Shown here: positions 43,676 through 53,782 of the stretch, piece after piece
Numbering within the stretch: the first letter of the stretch is position 1
How the letters are laid out: each line of letters opens with the position of its first letter
NCBI RefSeq assembly: GCF_021608135.1
Contig: NZ_JAKIHL010000007.1
Coordinates: 1 to 64,000 of the forward strand
DNA length: 64,000 bases
DNA from: Microaerobacter geothermalis
GTDB lineage: Bacteria > Bacillota > Bacilli > DSM-22679
Direction of reading: 5' to 3'
Position numbers and translations under genes: made by a program
Notes under the pieces: model-generated
Database searches by the model: none
What the model was told of the DNA's origin: nothing
What the model saw: the letters and a program-made list of their open reading frames with translations, nothing else

Positions 43676-43771
43676 TGTGGATAAAAAGGATCTATTTTTG
43701 TGGATAATGTGGATAAGTCTGTGCATAACCCAGCAAATCAACCTTTTTGTTGTGGATAATCTAGTGGATAA
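43676..43771 (+). promoter_or_regulatory. Cluster of six DnaA boxes
   Basis: Four perfect TGTGGATAA boxes (reverse complement of TTATCCACA) lie at 43676, 43699, 43708 and 43751. Near-perfect ones are TGTGCATAA at 43720 and AGTGGATAA at 43763. All six have the same orientation; 43699 and 43708 are directly adjacent. A very AT-rich stretch (about 43550-43610) lies upstream. This 500-bp intergenic region has no gene. No dnaA or dnaN gene is near, so it is not the normal origin. Confidence 0.85.
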
Positions 43772-43977
43772 TCCAGTAGATAGTCCCATTGATGAAGGAA
43801 AGTAAATAGTTTACCAATAAACGATTGATTTATTATGCATATCCTTGTATAATTTCACATGTGATGATCTTTGTCCAGTTTAAAGCTTTAAAATGATAGC
43901 ATGTAGAAAGGTATGGATGGAACAGAAGGATTCATATGTACTACTTTATACGTATATCTAAAAAAGGGGGACTTTTA

Positions 43978-44820
43978 ATGAGGAACAGTAAACTGATGGT
44001 GCTTTTTATTCTGCTTCTCGGATTGGCCGTGATCGCCATCGGATGCGGAACAGCGAAAGAGGAAGCAAAACCTGCTGAATCACAAAAAGCAGAAGGACAA
44101 GAGCAGCAGCCAGCCCAAGGGCCTGCAGCTGAAAAGAAAGTGTACAAGGTAGGAACAGATGCCGCTTATCCGCCATTTGAACTTCAAGGTCCAGATGGGA
44201 AGCCTGTGGGTTTTGACATGGACATCATTAAAGCGATTGCTGAAGTACAAGGTATCGAACTTGATATTCAGCATACCGGATGGGATGGATTATTCGAAGG
44301 AATTGATAAGGGTCGTGTAGATATCGGTATCTCTGCCATCACCATTACAGAGGATCGCAAGCAGACCTATGACTTCTCTGATCCCTATTTTGAAGCCTAT
44401 CAATTGATCATGGTGCCAAAGGATTCTCCCGTAGAGAAATTGGCAGATTTGCAGGGGTTGAAAATAGGTGTTCAGGCCGCTACTACCGGTGCAATTGTTG
44501 TAGAAGAGGCGTTTGGAAAAACTTATGAAGGCCTTCAAGCCTATGATGATACGCCAGCAGCGGTAGAGGATTTGCTAACCGGACGTGTCAATGCCGTAGT
44601 AGCAGATAATGCGGTTATGCAGGATTATCTGAAAACGAAGCCAGGTGTAGCCGACAACTACAAGCTGATTAAGGATGACAGCTTTGAGACCGAGTATTAC
44701 GGCATGATGGTCAAAAAAGGAAACCAAGAAGTATTGGATGTATTCAATGAAGGGTTAAAGAAAATTAAAGAAAATGGCACTTATGACAAGATTTACAATC
44801 AATACTTCGGAGAAAAGTAA
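43978..44820 (+). CDS. Amino acid ABC transporter substrate-binding lipoprotein
   Basis: From ATG 43978 (after AAAGGGGG) the 280-aa protein has a lipoprotein signal (VIAIGC) and a short Gln/Glu/Ala-rich linker. A solute-binding protein family 3 domain follows (KVGTDAAYPPFE, VDIGISAITITEDR, YDFSDPYFEAYQ). It binds a polar amino acid, possibly glutamine, arginine or cystine. A hairpin separates it from the permease gene. Confidence 0.93.
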   Translation: MRNSKLMVLFILLLGLAVIAIGCGTAKEEAKPAESQKAEGQEQQPAQGPAAEKKVYKVGTDAAYPPFELQGPDGKPVGFDMDIIKAIAEVQGIELDIQHTGWDGLFEGIDKGRVDIGISAITITEDRKQTYDFSDPYFEAYQLIMVPKDSPVEKLADLQGLKIGVQAATTGAIVVEEAFGKTYEGLQAYDDTPAAVEDLLTGRVNAVVADNAVMQDYLKTKPGVADNYKLIKDDSFETEYYGMMVKKGNQEVLDVFNEGLKKIKENGTYDKIYNQYFGEK

Positions 44821-44840
44821 TGTTAAAATGATATAGTGGG

Positions 44841-44874
44841 GAAATGCGCAGAGATTCTCCTGCGCATTTCTTTT
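44841..44874 (+). terminator. Hairpin between binding protein and permease
   Basis: Arms GAAATGCGCA and TGCGCATTTC, then TTTTCC. It probably reduces read-through, so the binding protein is made in excess over the permease. Confidence 0.7.
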
Positions 44875-45023
44875 CCATTTTCTCTGAATTGCCAGATGAT
44901 TCAAATCCGCTTCATAAGTGCAACTAGACTTTCGTCTTACTTGCCTATTGGACAAAAGACGTTTGCCCAAAAGGCAAGGGACGAAACCATACATAATTAA
45001 AGGGAAACGAGGAGATTATTTGC

Positions 45024-45695
45024 ATGAGATGGGAAATTATTATTCAGTATCAGGAAATGTTTATTAGAGGGATCGGATTTACCATCCTTTTTACCAGCGT
45101 GGGAATATTTTTTGGAACCATATTGGGATTGCTTTTTGGAATGGGAAGATTATCTAAAAACTGGTTATTCACGTATCCTTCCAGAGCATATATTACTCTT
45201 TTCCGCGGAACCCCTCTTTTTGTTCAAATACTGATCATTCATTACGCAGCCATTCCATCGGTGTGGGAGCTGATTTATCCTGGATCTGTTCCTCCGTCTG
45301 CCATCTTTTCTGGATTTGTTGCTCTTTCCTTAAATGCAGGCGCTTACATTGCGGAAATTTTCCGTGCCGGAATTCAATCCATTGATAGGGGGCAGATGGA
45401 AGCGGCCCGGTCCCTAGGGATGACCCATGGGCAGGCCATGAGGCATATTATTTTGCCCCAAGCCTTTAAGCGGATGATTCCTCCCTTAGGGAATGAATTT
45501 ATTGCCTTGCTTAAGGATTCTTCCTTGTTGGCAATTATTGCTGCTCCGGAGCTCGCATATACCGGGTCAACCGTTGCAAAATCCACCTTTGCCCGCTGGG
45601 AGTCATACTTAACCATGGCGGCGGCTTATTTAACCCTCACCGTGGTTATTTCCAGATTTGTCAGCTTCCTTGAAAAAAAATATAGCACCGATTAA
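45024..45695 (+). CDS. Amino acid ABC transporter permease
   Basis: The 223-aa HisM/GlnP-type permease has about five membrane helices. The conserved EAARSLGMTHGQAMRHIILPQAF loop contacts the ATPase. ATG 45024 follows AGGAG. The usual ATPase gene does not follow; the next gene is csp. The transporter must use an ATPase encoded elsewhere. Confidence 0.94.
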   Translation: MRWEIIIQYQEMFIRGIGFTILFTSVGIFFGTILGLLFGMGRLSKNWLFTYPSRAYITLFRGTPLFVQILIIHYAAIPSVWELIYPGSVPPSAIFSGFVALSLNAGAYIAEIFRAGIQSIDRGQMEAARSLGMTHGQAMRHIILPQAFKRMIPPLGNEFIALLKDSSLLAIIAAPELAYTGSTVAKSTFARWESYLTMAAAYLTLTVVISRFVSFLEKKYSTD

Positions 45696-45734
45696 AAAAG
45701 ATAAGCGTAGTTTTACAGTTGCTACTATTCTTTT

Positions 45735-45770
45735 GTTTGACTTACAATTCGTGGAATGATATAGTCAAAC
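45735..45770 (+). promoter_or_regulatory. csp promoter inside an inverted repeat
   Basis: TTGACT (45737-45742), 17-bp spacer, TATAGT (45760-45765). The 8-bp arms GTTTGACT and AGTCAAAC contain the outer parts of both boxes. Confidence 0.6.
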
Positions 45771-45820
45771 TGTGGGATACTATCTCATGTATTTTATTTA
45801 CGAAAGGATTGTGTAATTGA

Positions 45821-46018
45821 ATGCAAGGAAAAGTAAAATGGTTCAACGCGGAAAAAGGTTATGGATTTATTGAGCGCGAAGAAGGCGGCGATGTATTTGT
45901 ACATTATTCAGCGATCAATTCTGAAGGTTTCAAATCTTTGGAAGAAGGTCAAGCCGTAGAATTTGATATCGTTGAAGGACCTCGTGGACCTCAAGCGGCC
46001 AACGTTACAAAGCTATAA
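45821..46018 (+). CDS. Cold shock protein (CspA family)
   Basis: The 65-aa beta-barrel RNA-binding protein has RNP1 KGYGFIER and RNP2 VFVHYSAI. It acts as an RNA chaperone. ATG 45821 follows CGAAAGGA. A leader of about 50 nt lies before it. A Csp gene lies at a similar place (cspC) between fliT and hpf in several Bacilli. Confidence 0.97.
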   Translation: MQGKVKWFNAEKGYGFIEREEGGDVFVHYSAINSEGFKSLEEGQAVEFDIVEGPRGPQAANVTKL

Positions 46019-46121
46019 TTCCCCGGTAAATCAAAGGATTTCAAAATAGAGCCCAAAGGCTTCATTTTATGTAAATCTGATATATATTTGAAAGAAACGG
46101 TAAGATTATAGTTGTAACAGT

Positions 46122-46149
46122 AAAACCCTGGGATGATCCCAGGGTTTTC
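46122..46149 (+). terminator. Terminator of the csp gene
   Basis: Perfect arms AAAACCCTGGGA and TCCCAGGGTTTT. Confidence 0.85.
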
Positions 46150-46293
46150 TAATGAATGCCAGCTATCGTGAAGGGTCAAAGATGTAAAAAAATTGTCATA
46201 ATCCCCCGATTTCTTACCTAAAAAATATTGAACATGGGAAGGATTTTTGGGGGGATTTAGGGAATATAGATAAGTAGGAAGGAGGAGTTATTC

Positions 46294-46845
46294 ATGATGA
46301 AGTACAACATTCGTGGTGAAAATTTAGAGGTGACCCCAGCCTTGCGGGAATACGTAGAGAAAAAAGTAGGGCGCTTAGAAAAGTACTTTGACACCCCTCC
46401 AAACAGCGATGTATATGTGACATTAAGGGTTGAAAGGGATGAGCATGATGTGGAGGTAACCATCCCGATGCCTAGACTCACCCTAAGAGCTGAGGAGTCC
46501 AGCGGTGATATGTATGCTTCCATTGACCTGGTGGTGGAGAAGCTGGAGCGTCAAATTCGAAAACACAAAACAAAAATAAATCGCAAATTCCGTCAGGATG
46601 GCAGTTTAAAAGTACTATTTAAAATAGATTCTCCTGAGTCGAGCGAGGATCTCACGACAGATGATGGAATTCCCATTGTAAGAACCAAGCGGTTTAACCT
46701 GAAACCGATGGATGCAGAGGAAGCTGTTTTACAGATGGATATGTTAGGTCATAGCTTCTTTGTATTTTCTAATGCAGACAATAATAAAGTAAATGTGGTT
46801 TATCGCAGAAAAGACGGAAAGTATGGGCTTATTGAGCCGGAGTGA
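46294..46845 (+). CDS. hpf: Ribosome hibernation promoting factor, long form
   Basis: The 183-aa long-form HPF (B. subtilis YvyD) has an N-terminal S30AE domain (residues 2-100; NIRGENLEVTPALREYVEKK) and a C-terminal dimerisation domain (about 125-183; RTKRFNLKPMDAEEAVLQMDMLGHSF). It pairs 70S ribosomes into inactive 100S particles in slow growth. ATG 46294 or 46297 follow GGAAGGAGGAG. Confidence 0.97.
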   Translation: MMKYNIRGENLEVTPALREYVEKKVGRLEKYFDTPPNSDVYVTLRVERDEHDVEVTIPMPRLTLRAEESSGDMYASIDLVVEKLERQIRKHKTKINRKFRQDGSLKVLFKIDSPESSEDLTTDDGIPIVRTKRFNLKPMDAEEAVLQMDMLGHSFFVFSNADNNKVNVVYRRKDGKYGLIEPE

Positions 46846-46886
46846 TCAATTTAAAGCGACAAAAAACAGGCTCAAGAATGGAAATT

Positions 46887-46925
46887 AAGGGACTTGCTGA
46901 AAAGGCAGGTCCCTTGCCTTGTTTT
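46887..46925 (+). terminator. Terminator of hpf
   Basis: Arms AAGGGACTTGC and GCAGGTCCCTT followed by GCCTTGTTTT. Confidence 0.7.
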
Positions 46926-46966
46926 ATGCGGGATACCCTGTTACAATTTTAATGTTGAGGTTTTTT

Positions 46967-47014
46967 AGGACGAATACGACTGGTGGACGTGTCAATCCTA
47001 AGTTCCGTATCGAG
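46967..47014. repeat. Dispersed inverted-repeat element, end fragment
   Basis: AGGACGAATACGACTGGTGG...TGTCAATCCTAAGTTCCGTAT matches one end of the family. It lies between hpf and secA, where the genes are adjacent in B. subtilis. Confidence 0.45.
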
Positions 47015-47048
47015 AGAAATAGGAAGAATCGGAAGGAGATGACCCTTT

Positions 47049-49550
47049 ATGTTGGGGGTTTTAAAAAAAGTATTTGGAGACAGCAACGAACGTGAAGTAA
47101 AAAGACTAAATAGATTGGTAGATCAAGTGAATGGTTATGAAGAAGAGATTTCCCGCTTAACCGATGATCAATTAAAAGGAAAGACCATTGAATTTAAATC
47201 CCGTTTGGACCGGGGTGAGGAATTGGATCAACTTCTTCCAGAAGCCTTTGCCGTGGTAAGGGAAGCCTCAAAGCGGGTACTGGGTATGCGTCACTTTGAT
47301 GTGCAAATTATGGGTGGAATTGTCCTCCATCAGGGCCGAATTGCTGAGATGAAGACGGGGGAAGGAAAAACCCTTGTGGCTACACTGCCTACATATCTGA
47401 ATGCGTTAACCGGAAAAGGGGTACATGTGGTTACGGTCAATGAATATTTGGCTAGCCGTGATGCGGAACAGATGGGTCGGGTTTACCATTTTCTCGGATT
47501 AACCGTTGGGCTTAATGCCCATGGCCTATCTCCGGAAGAAAAGAAGGAAGCCTATGCTGCTGATATTACCTATGGGACCAATAATGAATTTGGTTTCGAT
47601 TATCTCCGGGACAACATGGTTTTGTACAAGGAACATATGGTACAGCGTCCCTTAAACTATGCCATCATCGATGAAGTAGACAGCATTCTAATTGACGAAG
47701 CCCGGACTCCCTTGATCATTTCTGGTCAAGCTGCGAAATCTACCGATTTGTATTATTTGGCGGATCGCTTTGTTAGACGATTAAAGATCAATGAAGATTT
47801 CACCATGGATGAAAAAGCCCGTTCTGTTTCTCTTACCGAAGAAGGGGTGGAAAAGGCTGAAAAGGCTTTTAACATCGATAATCTCTTTGATACCTCTCAC
47901 ATGACTCTGAATCACCACATTACCCAAGCCTTAAAGGCCCACAGCTTAATGAAACGGGATGTGGATTATGTGGTGGAAGATGGAGAAGTCATTATTGTTG
48001 ATGAATTTACTGGAAGATTGATGCATGGACGCCGCTATAGCGATGGACTTCATCAAGCCATTGAAGCCAAAGAGGGGCTGAAGGTTCAAAATGAGAGCAT
48101 GACACTGGCTACCATTACGCTGCAAAACTATTTCCGCATGTATAAAAAATTGGCGGGTATGACCGGTACAGCCAAAACGGAAGAAGAAGAATTTCGCAAG
48201 ATATATGGGTTGGATGTTGTGGTGATTCCCACCAATCGACCGATGATCCGGGTTGATATGGCCGATGTCGTATACAAGTCTGAGGCTGGGAAATATAAAG
48301 CGGTGGTTGAAGAAATTGCCAGAAGACATGAAAAGGGACAGCCGGTTCTCGTGGGGACCATCTCAATTGAGAATTCGGAATTGCTTTCCGAGATGCTGAA
48401 GAAAAGAGGGATTCCCCATAAGGTGCTGAATGCCAAGCATCATGCCGAAGAGGCAGAAATTGTTGCAAAGGCTGGACAGGCAGGTGCGGTAACCATTGCC
48501 ACCAACATGGCTGGCCGGGGTACGGATATTGTGTTGGGAGAGGGAGTATCAGATAAGGGCGGATTGCATATTATTGGCACGGAAAGACATGAAAGCCGCA
48601 GGATTGACAATCAGCTCCGAGGACGTTCCGGCCGCCAAGGGGATCCCGGTTCTACCCAATTTTTCCTTTCCCTTGAGGATGACCTGATGAGAAAATTTGG
48701 ATCTGAGAATATCATGGGAATGATGGAAAAGCTGGGCATGGATGAGGATCAGCCCATCGAAAGCCGCATGATCACCAGAGCCATTGAAACCGCCCAAAAA
48801 CGGGTGGAAGGAGCCAACTTTGACACCCGACGCATTGTTCTTCAATATGATGATGTGATGAACCAGCAGCGTGAGATTATCTATAAGCAGCGCCGGGAAG
48901 TTTTGGAAAGCGATAATTTAAGACCGATTATCATGAATATGATCATGAGCTTTGTAGAACGATTGGTGGAGACCCATTGTCCGAAGGAGCAAGTTCCCGA
49001 AGAGTGGGATCTGAAAGCGTTGATCGACCATGCCAACGGTACGTTCCTCTATGAAGGAACCCTCACAGAAAAGGATATCTGGGGAAAAGAACCGGAAGAA
49101 ATCATTGAAACCTTTCGGGATGTCATTACCAGGCAATATGACGAGCGGGAAGAGCAAATGGGTTCCGAGACCATGAGGGAGTTTGAAAAGGTAGTTCTCC
49201 TTCGCTCTGTGGACAGCAAATGGATGGATCACATTGATGCCATGGACCAATTGAGACAGGGAATTCATCTCCGGGCCTATGCCCAAACAGACCCGCTACG
49301 GGAGTACCAATTTGAGGGTTTTGCCATGTTTGAAGAAATGATTGCCCGGATTGAAGAAGAAGTATCCACCTATATTATGAAAGCAACGGTTCAAAACAAC
49401 CTTCAACGGGAAGAAGTGGCCAAGGGGCAAGCGGTAGACCCCAAGGAAGAACAAAGGCCGAAGCGCCCTGTAAGAAGTGAAAAAATAGGGAGAAATGAAC
49501 CATGTCCCTGCGGCAGCGGCAAAAAATACAAGCACTGCCACGGAAAATAA
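47049..49550 (+). CDS. secA: Preprotein translocase ATPase SecA
   Basis: The 833-aa motor drives proteins through SecYEG. Visible features are Walker [14 protein letters not shown]-type [15 protein letters not shown], the GRGTDI and [12 protein letters not shown] motifs and a helical scaffold. The C-terminal SEC-C zinc motif is [17 protein letters not shown] 47049 follows GGAAGGAGATGA. Confidence 0.99.
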   Translation: MLGVLKKVFGDSNEREVKRLNRLVDQVNGYEEEISRLTDDQLKGKTIEFKSRLDRGEELDQLLPEAFAVVREASKRVLGMRHFDVQIMGGIVLHQGRIAEMKTGEGKTLVATLPTYLNALTGKGVHVVTVNEYLASRDAEQMGRVYHFLGLTVGLNAHGLSPEEKKEAYAADITYGTNNEFGFDYLRDNMVLYKEHMVQRPLNYAIIDEVDSILIDEARTPLIISGQAAKSTDLYYLADRFVRRLKINEDFTMDEKARSVSLTEEGVEKAEKAFNIDNLFDTSHMTLNHHITQALKAHSLMKRDVDYVVEDGEVIIVDEFTGRLMHGRRYSDGLHQAIEAKEGLKVQNESMTLATITLQNYFRMYKKLAGMTGTAKTEEEEFRKIYGLDVVVIPTNRPMIRVDMADVVYKSEAGKYKAVVEEIARRHEKGQPVLVGTISIENSELLSEMLKKRGIPHKVLNAKHHAEEAEIVAKAGQAGAVTIATNMAGRGTDIVLGEGVSDKGGLHIIGTERHESRRIDNQLRGRSGRQGDPGSTQFFLSLEDDLMRKFGSENIMGMMEKLGMDEDQPIESRMITRAIETAQKRVEGANFDTRRIVLQYDDVMNQQREIIYKQRREVLESDNLRPIIMNMIMSFVERLVETHCPKEQVPEEWDLKALIDHANGTFLYEGTLTEKDIWGKEPEEIIETFRDVITRQYDEREEQMGSETMREFEKVVLLRSVDSKWMDHIDAMDQLRQGIHLRAYAQTDPLREYQFEGFAMFEEMIARIEEEVSTYIMKATVQNNLQREEVAKGQAVDPKEEQRPKRPVRSEKIGRNEPCPCGSGKKYKHCHGK

Positions 49551-49568
49551 ATCTAAGAGGTGATTCAA

Positions 49569-50670
49569 TTGCCACTAGTTGAACTGAAACAGCAGATGCA
49601 AATCATGGCCAAGAAATTGGCGGATATCAGGGGGTCCCTTTGACATCGAAGGGAAGCAGAAGAAAGTAGCCGAGTTGGAAGAGAAGATGGCAGCCCCCGA
49701 TTTTTGGGATGATAACGAGAAGGCCCAACAAGTGATCAGTGAAGTAAACGGCCTTAAAGATATGGTTGAGAAAATTAATGGACTGATGTCAGCATATGAA
49801 GACTTGCAGGTGATGGTTGAGCTCATTCAGGAGGAAGAAGATGAGTCTTTGATACCTGATCTCCGGGCCGGCGTGAAGAAGCTGTCTAAAGATCTGGAAC
49901 AATTTGAACTACAATTGGTTTTAAGTGAACCCTATGATAAAAATAACGCGATTTTGGAGCTTCATCCCGGGGCAGGGGGGACGGAATCCCAGGATTGGGC
50001 GGAAATGCTCCTTCGCATGTATACCAGATGGGCTGAGGATCACGGATATAAGGTAGAAACCCTTGATTACCTGCCTGGGGAAGAAGCAGGGGTAAAAAGC
50101 GTTACCCTTCTGATTAAGGGCCATAATGCCTATGGATATTTAAAGGCCGAAAAGGGAGTTCACCGTTTAGTTCGCATCTCTCCGTTTGATGCTTCTGGGA
50201 GAAGACATACCTCCTTTGTTTCCTGTAATGTTCTCCCTGAAATGGATGACGACGTAGAAATTGAAATAAAGACAGAGGATTTGAAAGTAGACACCTATCG
50301 TTCCAGCGGAGCCGGAGGTCAGCACGTGAATACCACTGACTCGGCAGTAAGGATTACCCATATTCCCACAGGAATCGTGGTGACTTGTCAGTCGGAACGT
50401 TCCCAGATCAAAAACAGGGAAAAGGCGATGAAAATTTTAAAGGCCAGATTGTATGAAAAGCAATTGGAGGAACAGGAAAAACAGCTGGCAGAAATTCGTG
50501 GAGAGCAGAAGGAGATTGGATGGGGAAGCCAAATCCGCTCCTATGTTTTTCATCCGTACAGTATGGTGAAAGATCATCGGACAGGGGTGGAAACGGGGAA
50601 TATTCAGGCGGTGATGGATGGAGAAATCGATGTATTTATTGATGCCTATCTTCGTCAGAAAGTTAAATAA
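49569..50670 (+). CDS. prfB: Peptide chain release factor 2, programmed +1 frameshift
   Basis: RF2 ends translation at UGA and UAA. Reading begins at TTG 49569 (after AGAGGTG), runs 24 codons to CTT-TGA (stop 49641-49643), and then shifts +1 to continue from GAC 49642. The slippery site follows the internal SD-like AGGGGGT (49629-49635), which is the autoregulation signal. After the shift the sequence contains the GGQ motif ([19 protein letters not shown]). The coding sequence is join(49569-49640, 49642-50670). This is not a pseudogene. Confidence 0.97.
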
Positions 50671-50718
50671 TTCCACTCCATCAAAAATTGTTCCAATGTA
50701 TTATGCTGGAGTAAATGA

Positions 50719-50746
50719 AAAGAGCAGGCAAACCTGCTCTTTCATG
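50719..50746 (+). terminator. Terminator of prfB
   Basis: Arms AAAGAGCAGG and CCTGCTCTTT, then TCATGCTTTT. Confidence 0.8.
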
Positions 50747-50808
50747 CTTTTAGGTAAAGTAAGTTTTCTATGTTGAACTCCACTTCTAATGTTACTGAAT
50801 GGATTCAC

Positions 50809-51399
50809 TCACTTCTGTTGAGCTAACGGATTTCCTTTTTGGAACAGTTGCTTAACATAATAACGAACACAATTGATGTTGGGTGAAGTGACCTCATCAG
50901 TTTCACCGTAAGCGGAGTGAAAGGTATATTTCGACGTTTTCCCGTCAAGGAGATACTGTTCCACCGTACGGTAATACATATCCACAATCCAATATTCTTT
51001 TACACCATATTTTGCGTAAATTTCGGACTTGATAAAGCGATCCCTGATTGCAGTGCCAGGTGAGAGAATCTCCACAATAAGATCTGGTGGACCTTCCACA
51101 CCCCGCTTGGAAACGATTGATTCCCGGCTAAAGTGAACCATCAGTAAATCTGGCTGTCGTATTTCGTCATCGGCAAAAATCACGTCGATGGGAGCTTCCA
51201 GGATAATGTATTCATTGCTACATGAAGACATCAAGAGATAGGACAATCGGATGCTGACCATCTGGTGTTCGGAAGAAGGGGAAGGAGTGAGTAATTCCAA
51301 ACGTCCTCCAGTAATTTCGTATCGATTTCCATCGTCTGGCAATTTAGTATAGTCCTCATATGTCCAACCAGTTTCCTTAATGCGATCCTCTTTTTTCAT
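50809..51399 (-). CDS. Uma2 family protein (DUF820, PD-(D/E)XK-like)
   Basis: From ATG 51399 (minus strand, after GAGGTGGGA) the roughly 196-aa product belongs to the Uma2/DUF820 family. It has YEITGGRLELLTPSP, the RQPDLLMV core, a PPDLIVEILSPGT strand and the KYGVKEYWIVD motif. The fold is that of restriction-like nucleases; the cellular role is unknown. It is followed on the minus strand by nothing related. Confidence 0.87.
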   Translation of the reverse strand: MKKEDRIKETGWTYEDYTKLPDDGNRYEITGGRLELLTPSPSSEHQMVSIRLSYLLMSSCSNEYIILEAPIDVIFADDEIRQPDLLMVHFSRESIVSKRGVEGPPDLIVEILSPGTAIRDRFIKSEIYAKYGVKEYWIVDMYYRTVEQYLLDGKTSKYTFHSAYGETDEVTSPNINCVRYYVKQLFQKGNPLAQQK

Positions 51400-51496
51400 C
51401 CGTCCCACCTCACTTGACGAAACACGCGAATATAGGTTCTGTTTATATTCTATCACAATTCTCAAAGCAGGACAATAAATAAGACTTCGTTCCAAC

Positions 51497-52741
51497 TTAC
51501 TTATTAGGATTCGGATAGTCTTCCTGCAGCTTATCTTCCAAAATCGGTCGTACCCAGATGATGAAGTAAAGATAACCGAACAATAGAACCCCAGCCGTAA
51601 GCAGGAAGGGCAGTTGGTAGTTCTTCATTGCCAGGATAACACCTGAGAGATAGGTGGAGATCGCCGTCCCAACGCTCCGGGAAACGGAACGGATCCCCGC
51701 AAATAAATTTCTTTCCTGTTCATCAACTGCGGACATTGCCTGGCTTTCAATCAGGTTATTCAGCAGCATGAAGCTACCGTTCCGGAACAGCCAAAAAAAG
51801 ACAAAAAGCAGGATAGGGATGGTAAAAAAAAGCAGCCATGCTAATAGGATGTTAAGGAGGTAAACGCGAAAATAAGTCCTTCGTATCCCCCAGCGTTCCA
51901 GCACATACGGCGTGAGCAGCGAGCCAAGAAATAGAAACACGCCGGTGGCTGTTAGCATGACAGAAACCCGTTCATCGCTCCAGTCAAATCGGAACTTGAT
52001 AATCACATTATTGAACGGTCCGATAAAAGCAAAAGTAATTCCTGATATGAAGGTATAAATGGAAAAGATCCATACCGGTTTGCCAAGTCGCCCCCTCGTA
52101 GTCGGAGGTTTTTTGACTACCTTTCCTTCTTCATTGGCCAGTTTCAAGTTTTCTTTAGGCAATAAGATTCCGCGAAGGAGTGCTGCTAGAAAGAAAAACC
52201 CGGCAGCAACTAAGACAGAGCTCTGATAAATCGATGTGACTCCACCCAACCAGTTGGGGATAAATCCGCCTAGTAGCGTACCCACGCCAGTAAAAAGGGT
52301 AAAAACGGCAAACAATATGCTGTAGGCCTGGGTTTCTTCCTTTTTGGAGCGGCTGTAATGAAATAGAAGTTGAATTTCTGAAGTAACCAAAGAACTAATT
52401 CCTAGGGATAGGATGACTTGTGCCGACAAAAATACCATATATGAGGTCCCTAATCCAAAGAGGGTATATCCTAAACCCATCATGATCAATCCGGTAACAA
52501 GGATTTTCTTCCGTCCCGTTCGATTGGCCAAGAGCCCAGTCGGTATGGCTGCAGCACCAACAATCAGCATGCCAATGGATGTGATTTCCCCGATCTTCTC
52601 TTCATCCAATCCAACGGCCAGAAGATGCAGATTAAGCACCAAACTAAACAAGCCAATCCCAACCCCTAACAAGGCTTCGCTAATCACAAAGCGGCGTACA
52701 CCGGAAGACATCTCTAGCAGTTGCTGTACGTATCCTCTCAT
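51497..52741 (-). CDS. MFS transporter
   Basis: The 414-aa protein has about 12 membrane helices. The cytoplasmic loop after helix 2 has the MFS motif GLLANRTGRKKILVTG, repeated in weaker form in the second half. The substrate cannot be read from sequence. ATG 52741 has a weak RBS (AAAGGT). Confidence 0.88.
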   Translation of the reverse strand: MRGYVQQLLEMSSGVRRFVISEALLGVGIGLFSLVLNLHLLAVGLDEEKIGEITSIGMLIVGAAAIPTGLLANRTGRKKILVTGLIMMGLGYTLFGLGTSYMVFLSAQVILSLGISSLVTSEIQLLFHYSRSKKEETQAYSILFAVFTLFTGVGTLLGGFIPNWLGGVTSIYQSSVLVAAGFFFLAALLRGILLPKENLKLANEEGKVVKKPPTTRGRLGKPVWIFSIYTFISGITFAFIGPFNNVIIKFRFDWSDERVSVMLTATGVFLFLGSLLTPYVLERWGIRRTYFRVYLLNILLAWLLFFTIPILLFVFFWLFRNGSFMLLNNLIESQAMSAVDEQERNLFAGIRSVSRSVGTAISTYLSGVILAMKNYQLPFLLTAGVLLFGYLYFIIWVRPILEDKLQEDYPNPNK

Positions 52742-52957
52742 ATTTCACAGTACCTTTCCTAAGACGAACTATACACGTGAACGTGTGATTTTTTAGTTTC
52801 ATCGGAAGTTTTAGTGACAATTTGCTATTGGTCGAAGAAAACTTCGAAACACTAAATAATAGTATAAAACGGAATATACAACTTTGCTAGAGTTAAAATA
52901 GAAAATCCAAGAATTGTGTTATAATACAGTTAAGTAAAAATACATTTTGGGGGGAAG

Positions 52958-53038
52958 ATGATTGATTTGAAGAAACATGATAAAGAAGCCCGATTTATTC
53001 GTGAAGAGCCATTATTCAATGTGTTTCATTTTCGATGA
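52958..53038 (+). CDS. Possible 26-aa small ORF
   Basis: ATG 52958 follows a strong GGGGGG RBS and encodes 26 residues (DLKKHDKEARFIREEPLF in the middle). TATAAT at 52920-52925 could be a -10 box. It may be a small protein or the start of a deleted gene. It converges on the VanZ gene on the minus strand. Confidence 0.35.
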   Translation: MIDLKKHDKEARFIREEPLFNVFHFR

Positions 53039-53044
53039 ACGAGA

Positions 53045-53635
53045 TTATGAGCCAGATTCCGAATATTTCTTTTGAATGAACCTACCATTTGATGTTAACC
53101 GTATGACAAGTAACACACTTGCCGCTCCCAGCCCATCCACCAAGACATCCTGTATACGGGATGATCTCCCCGGAAGATAATATTGTATCCATTCATCCAT
53201 TAAGGCGATACTAAGGGAAAGAAGCAATGTCCAAAGATATGGGGATGCTGTTTGCCTCCATATGGTAAAATAAATCAGTAGGGCCAATATCCCATACACG
53301 GTGAAGTGGCCAAGTTTTCTATACAAAAGATTAAGGGCCGACCACTTGCCTTTATACTCCAGACCATAAAACAGGTAGAGCAATTGCACCGGCTGGCTTT
53401 CTAATGCCAAGGAAACCCATTGTTTTAAATAGGCAGTTTGTGAAGAGAGGAATCCTAATTCATTATCGTACCGTATCACTTCTTTTACAGGGTAAGTGAC
53501 ATCCAGAGGAAGCCGGGATTGAAAAGAAAAAGTAAAAAGGATCAAAATCCAAATGATCAATAAGAGTAGATATGTTCTCAAATTGTTTGTTGTTCTTGTT
53601 TCAGCTGAAGATCGCTGATTCGTGAGATGATCCAT
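53045..53635 (-). CDS. VanZ family protein
   Basis: From ATG 53635 (minus strand, GTAGGAGGGA) the roughly 196-aa protein has about four membrane helices. The VanZ core is RKLGHFTVYGILALL and DEWIQYYLPGRSSRIQDVLVDGLGA. VanZ-like proteins can affect teicoplanin sensitivity; the natural role is not known. Confidence 0.9.
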   Translation of the reverse strand: MDHLTNQRSSAETRTTNNLRTYLLLLIIWILILFTFSFQSRLPLDVTYPVKEVIRYDNELGFLSSQTAYLKQWVSLALESQPVQLLYLFYGLEYKGKWSALNLLYRKLGHFTVYGILALLIYFTIWRQTASPYLWTLLLSLSIALMDEWIQYYLPGRSSRIQDVLVDGLGAASVLLVIRLTSNGRFIQKKYSESGS

Positions 53636-53782
53636 GTGTATCCCTCCTACCATCATTCTTTTCAAGGGGAAGGGATTCTAAACCTTTACCTGCCATTGGC
53701 AGGATGCTATACTTGGATAGATCAAGAACGAGTCTAATCCCAATCAGGGATTGAAATACATAGGTTAATGGAGGGAATCATT

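Noticed and set aside
43676-43771. The chromosomal origin oriC
   Set aside because: No dnaA, dnaN or rpmH gene is near, and the local synteny is the degSU-prfB block. A secondary DnaA site is more likely.
49675-50670. prfB read as starting at an internal ATG or as a pseudogene with a stop at 49641
   Set aside because: The stop belongs to a conserved programmed +1 frameshift with the correct SD-like spacer.
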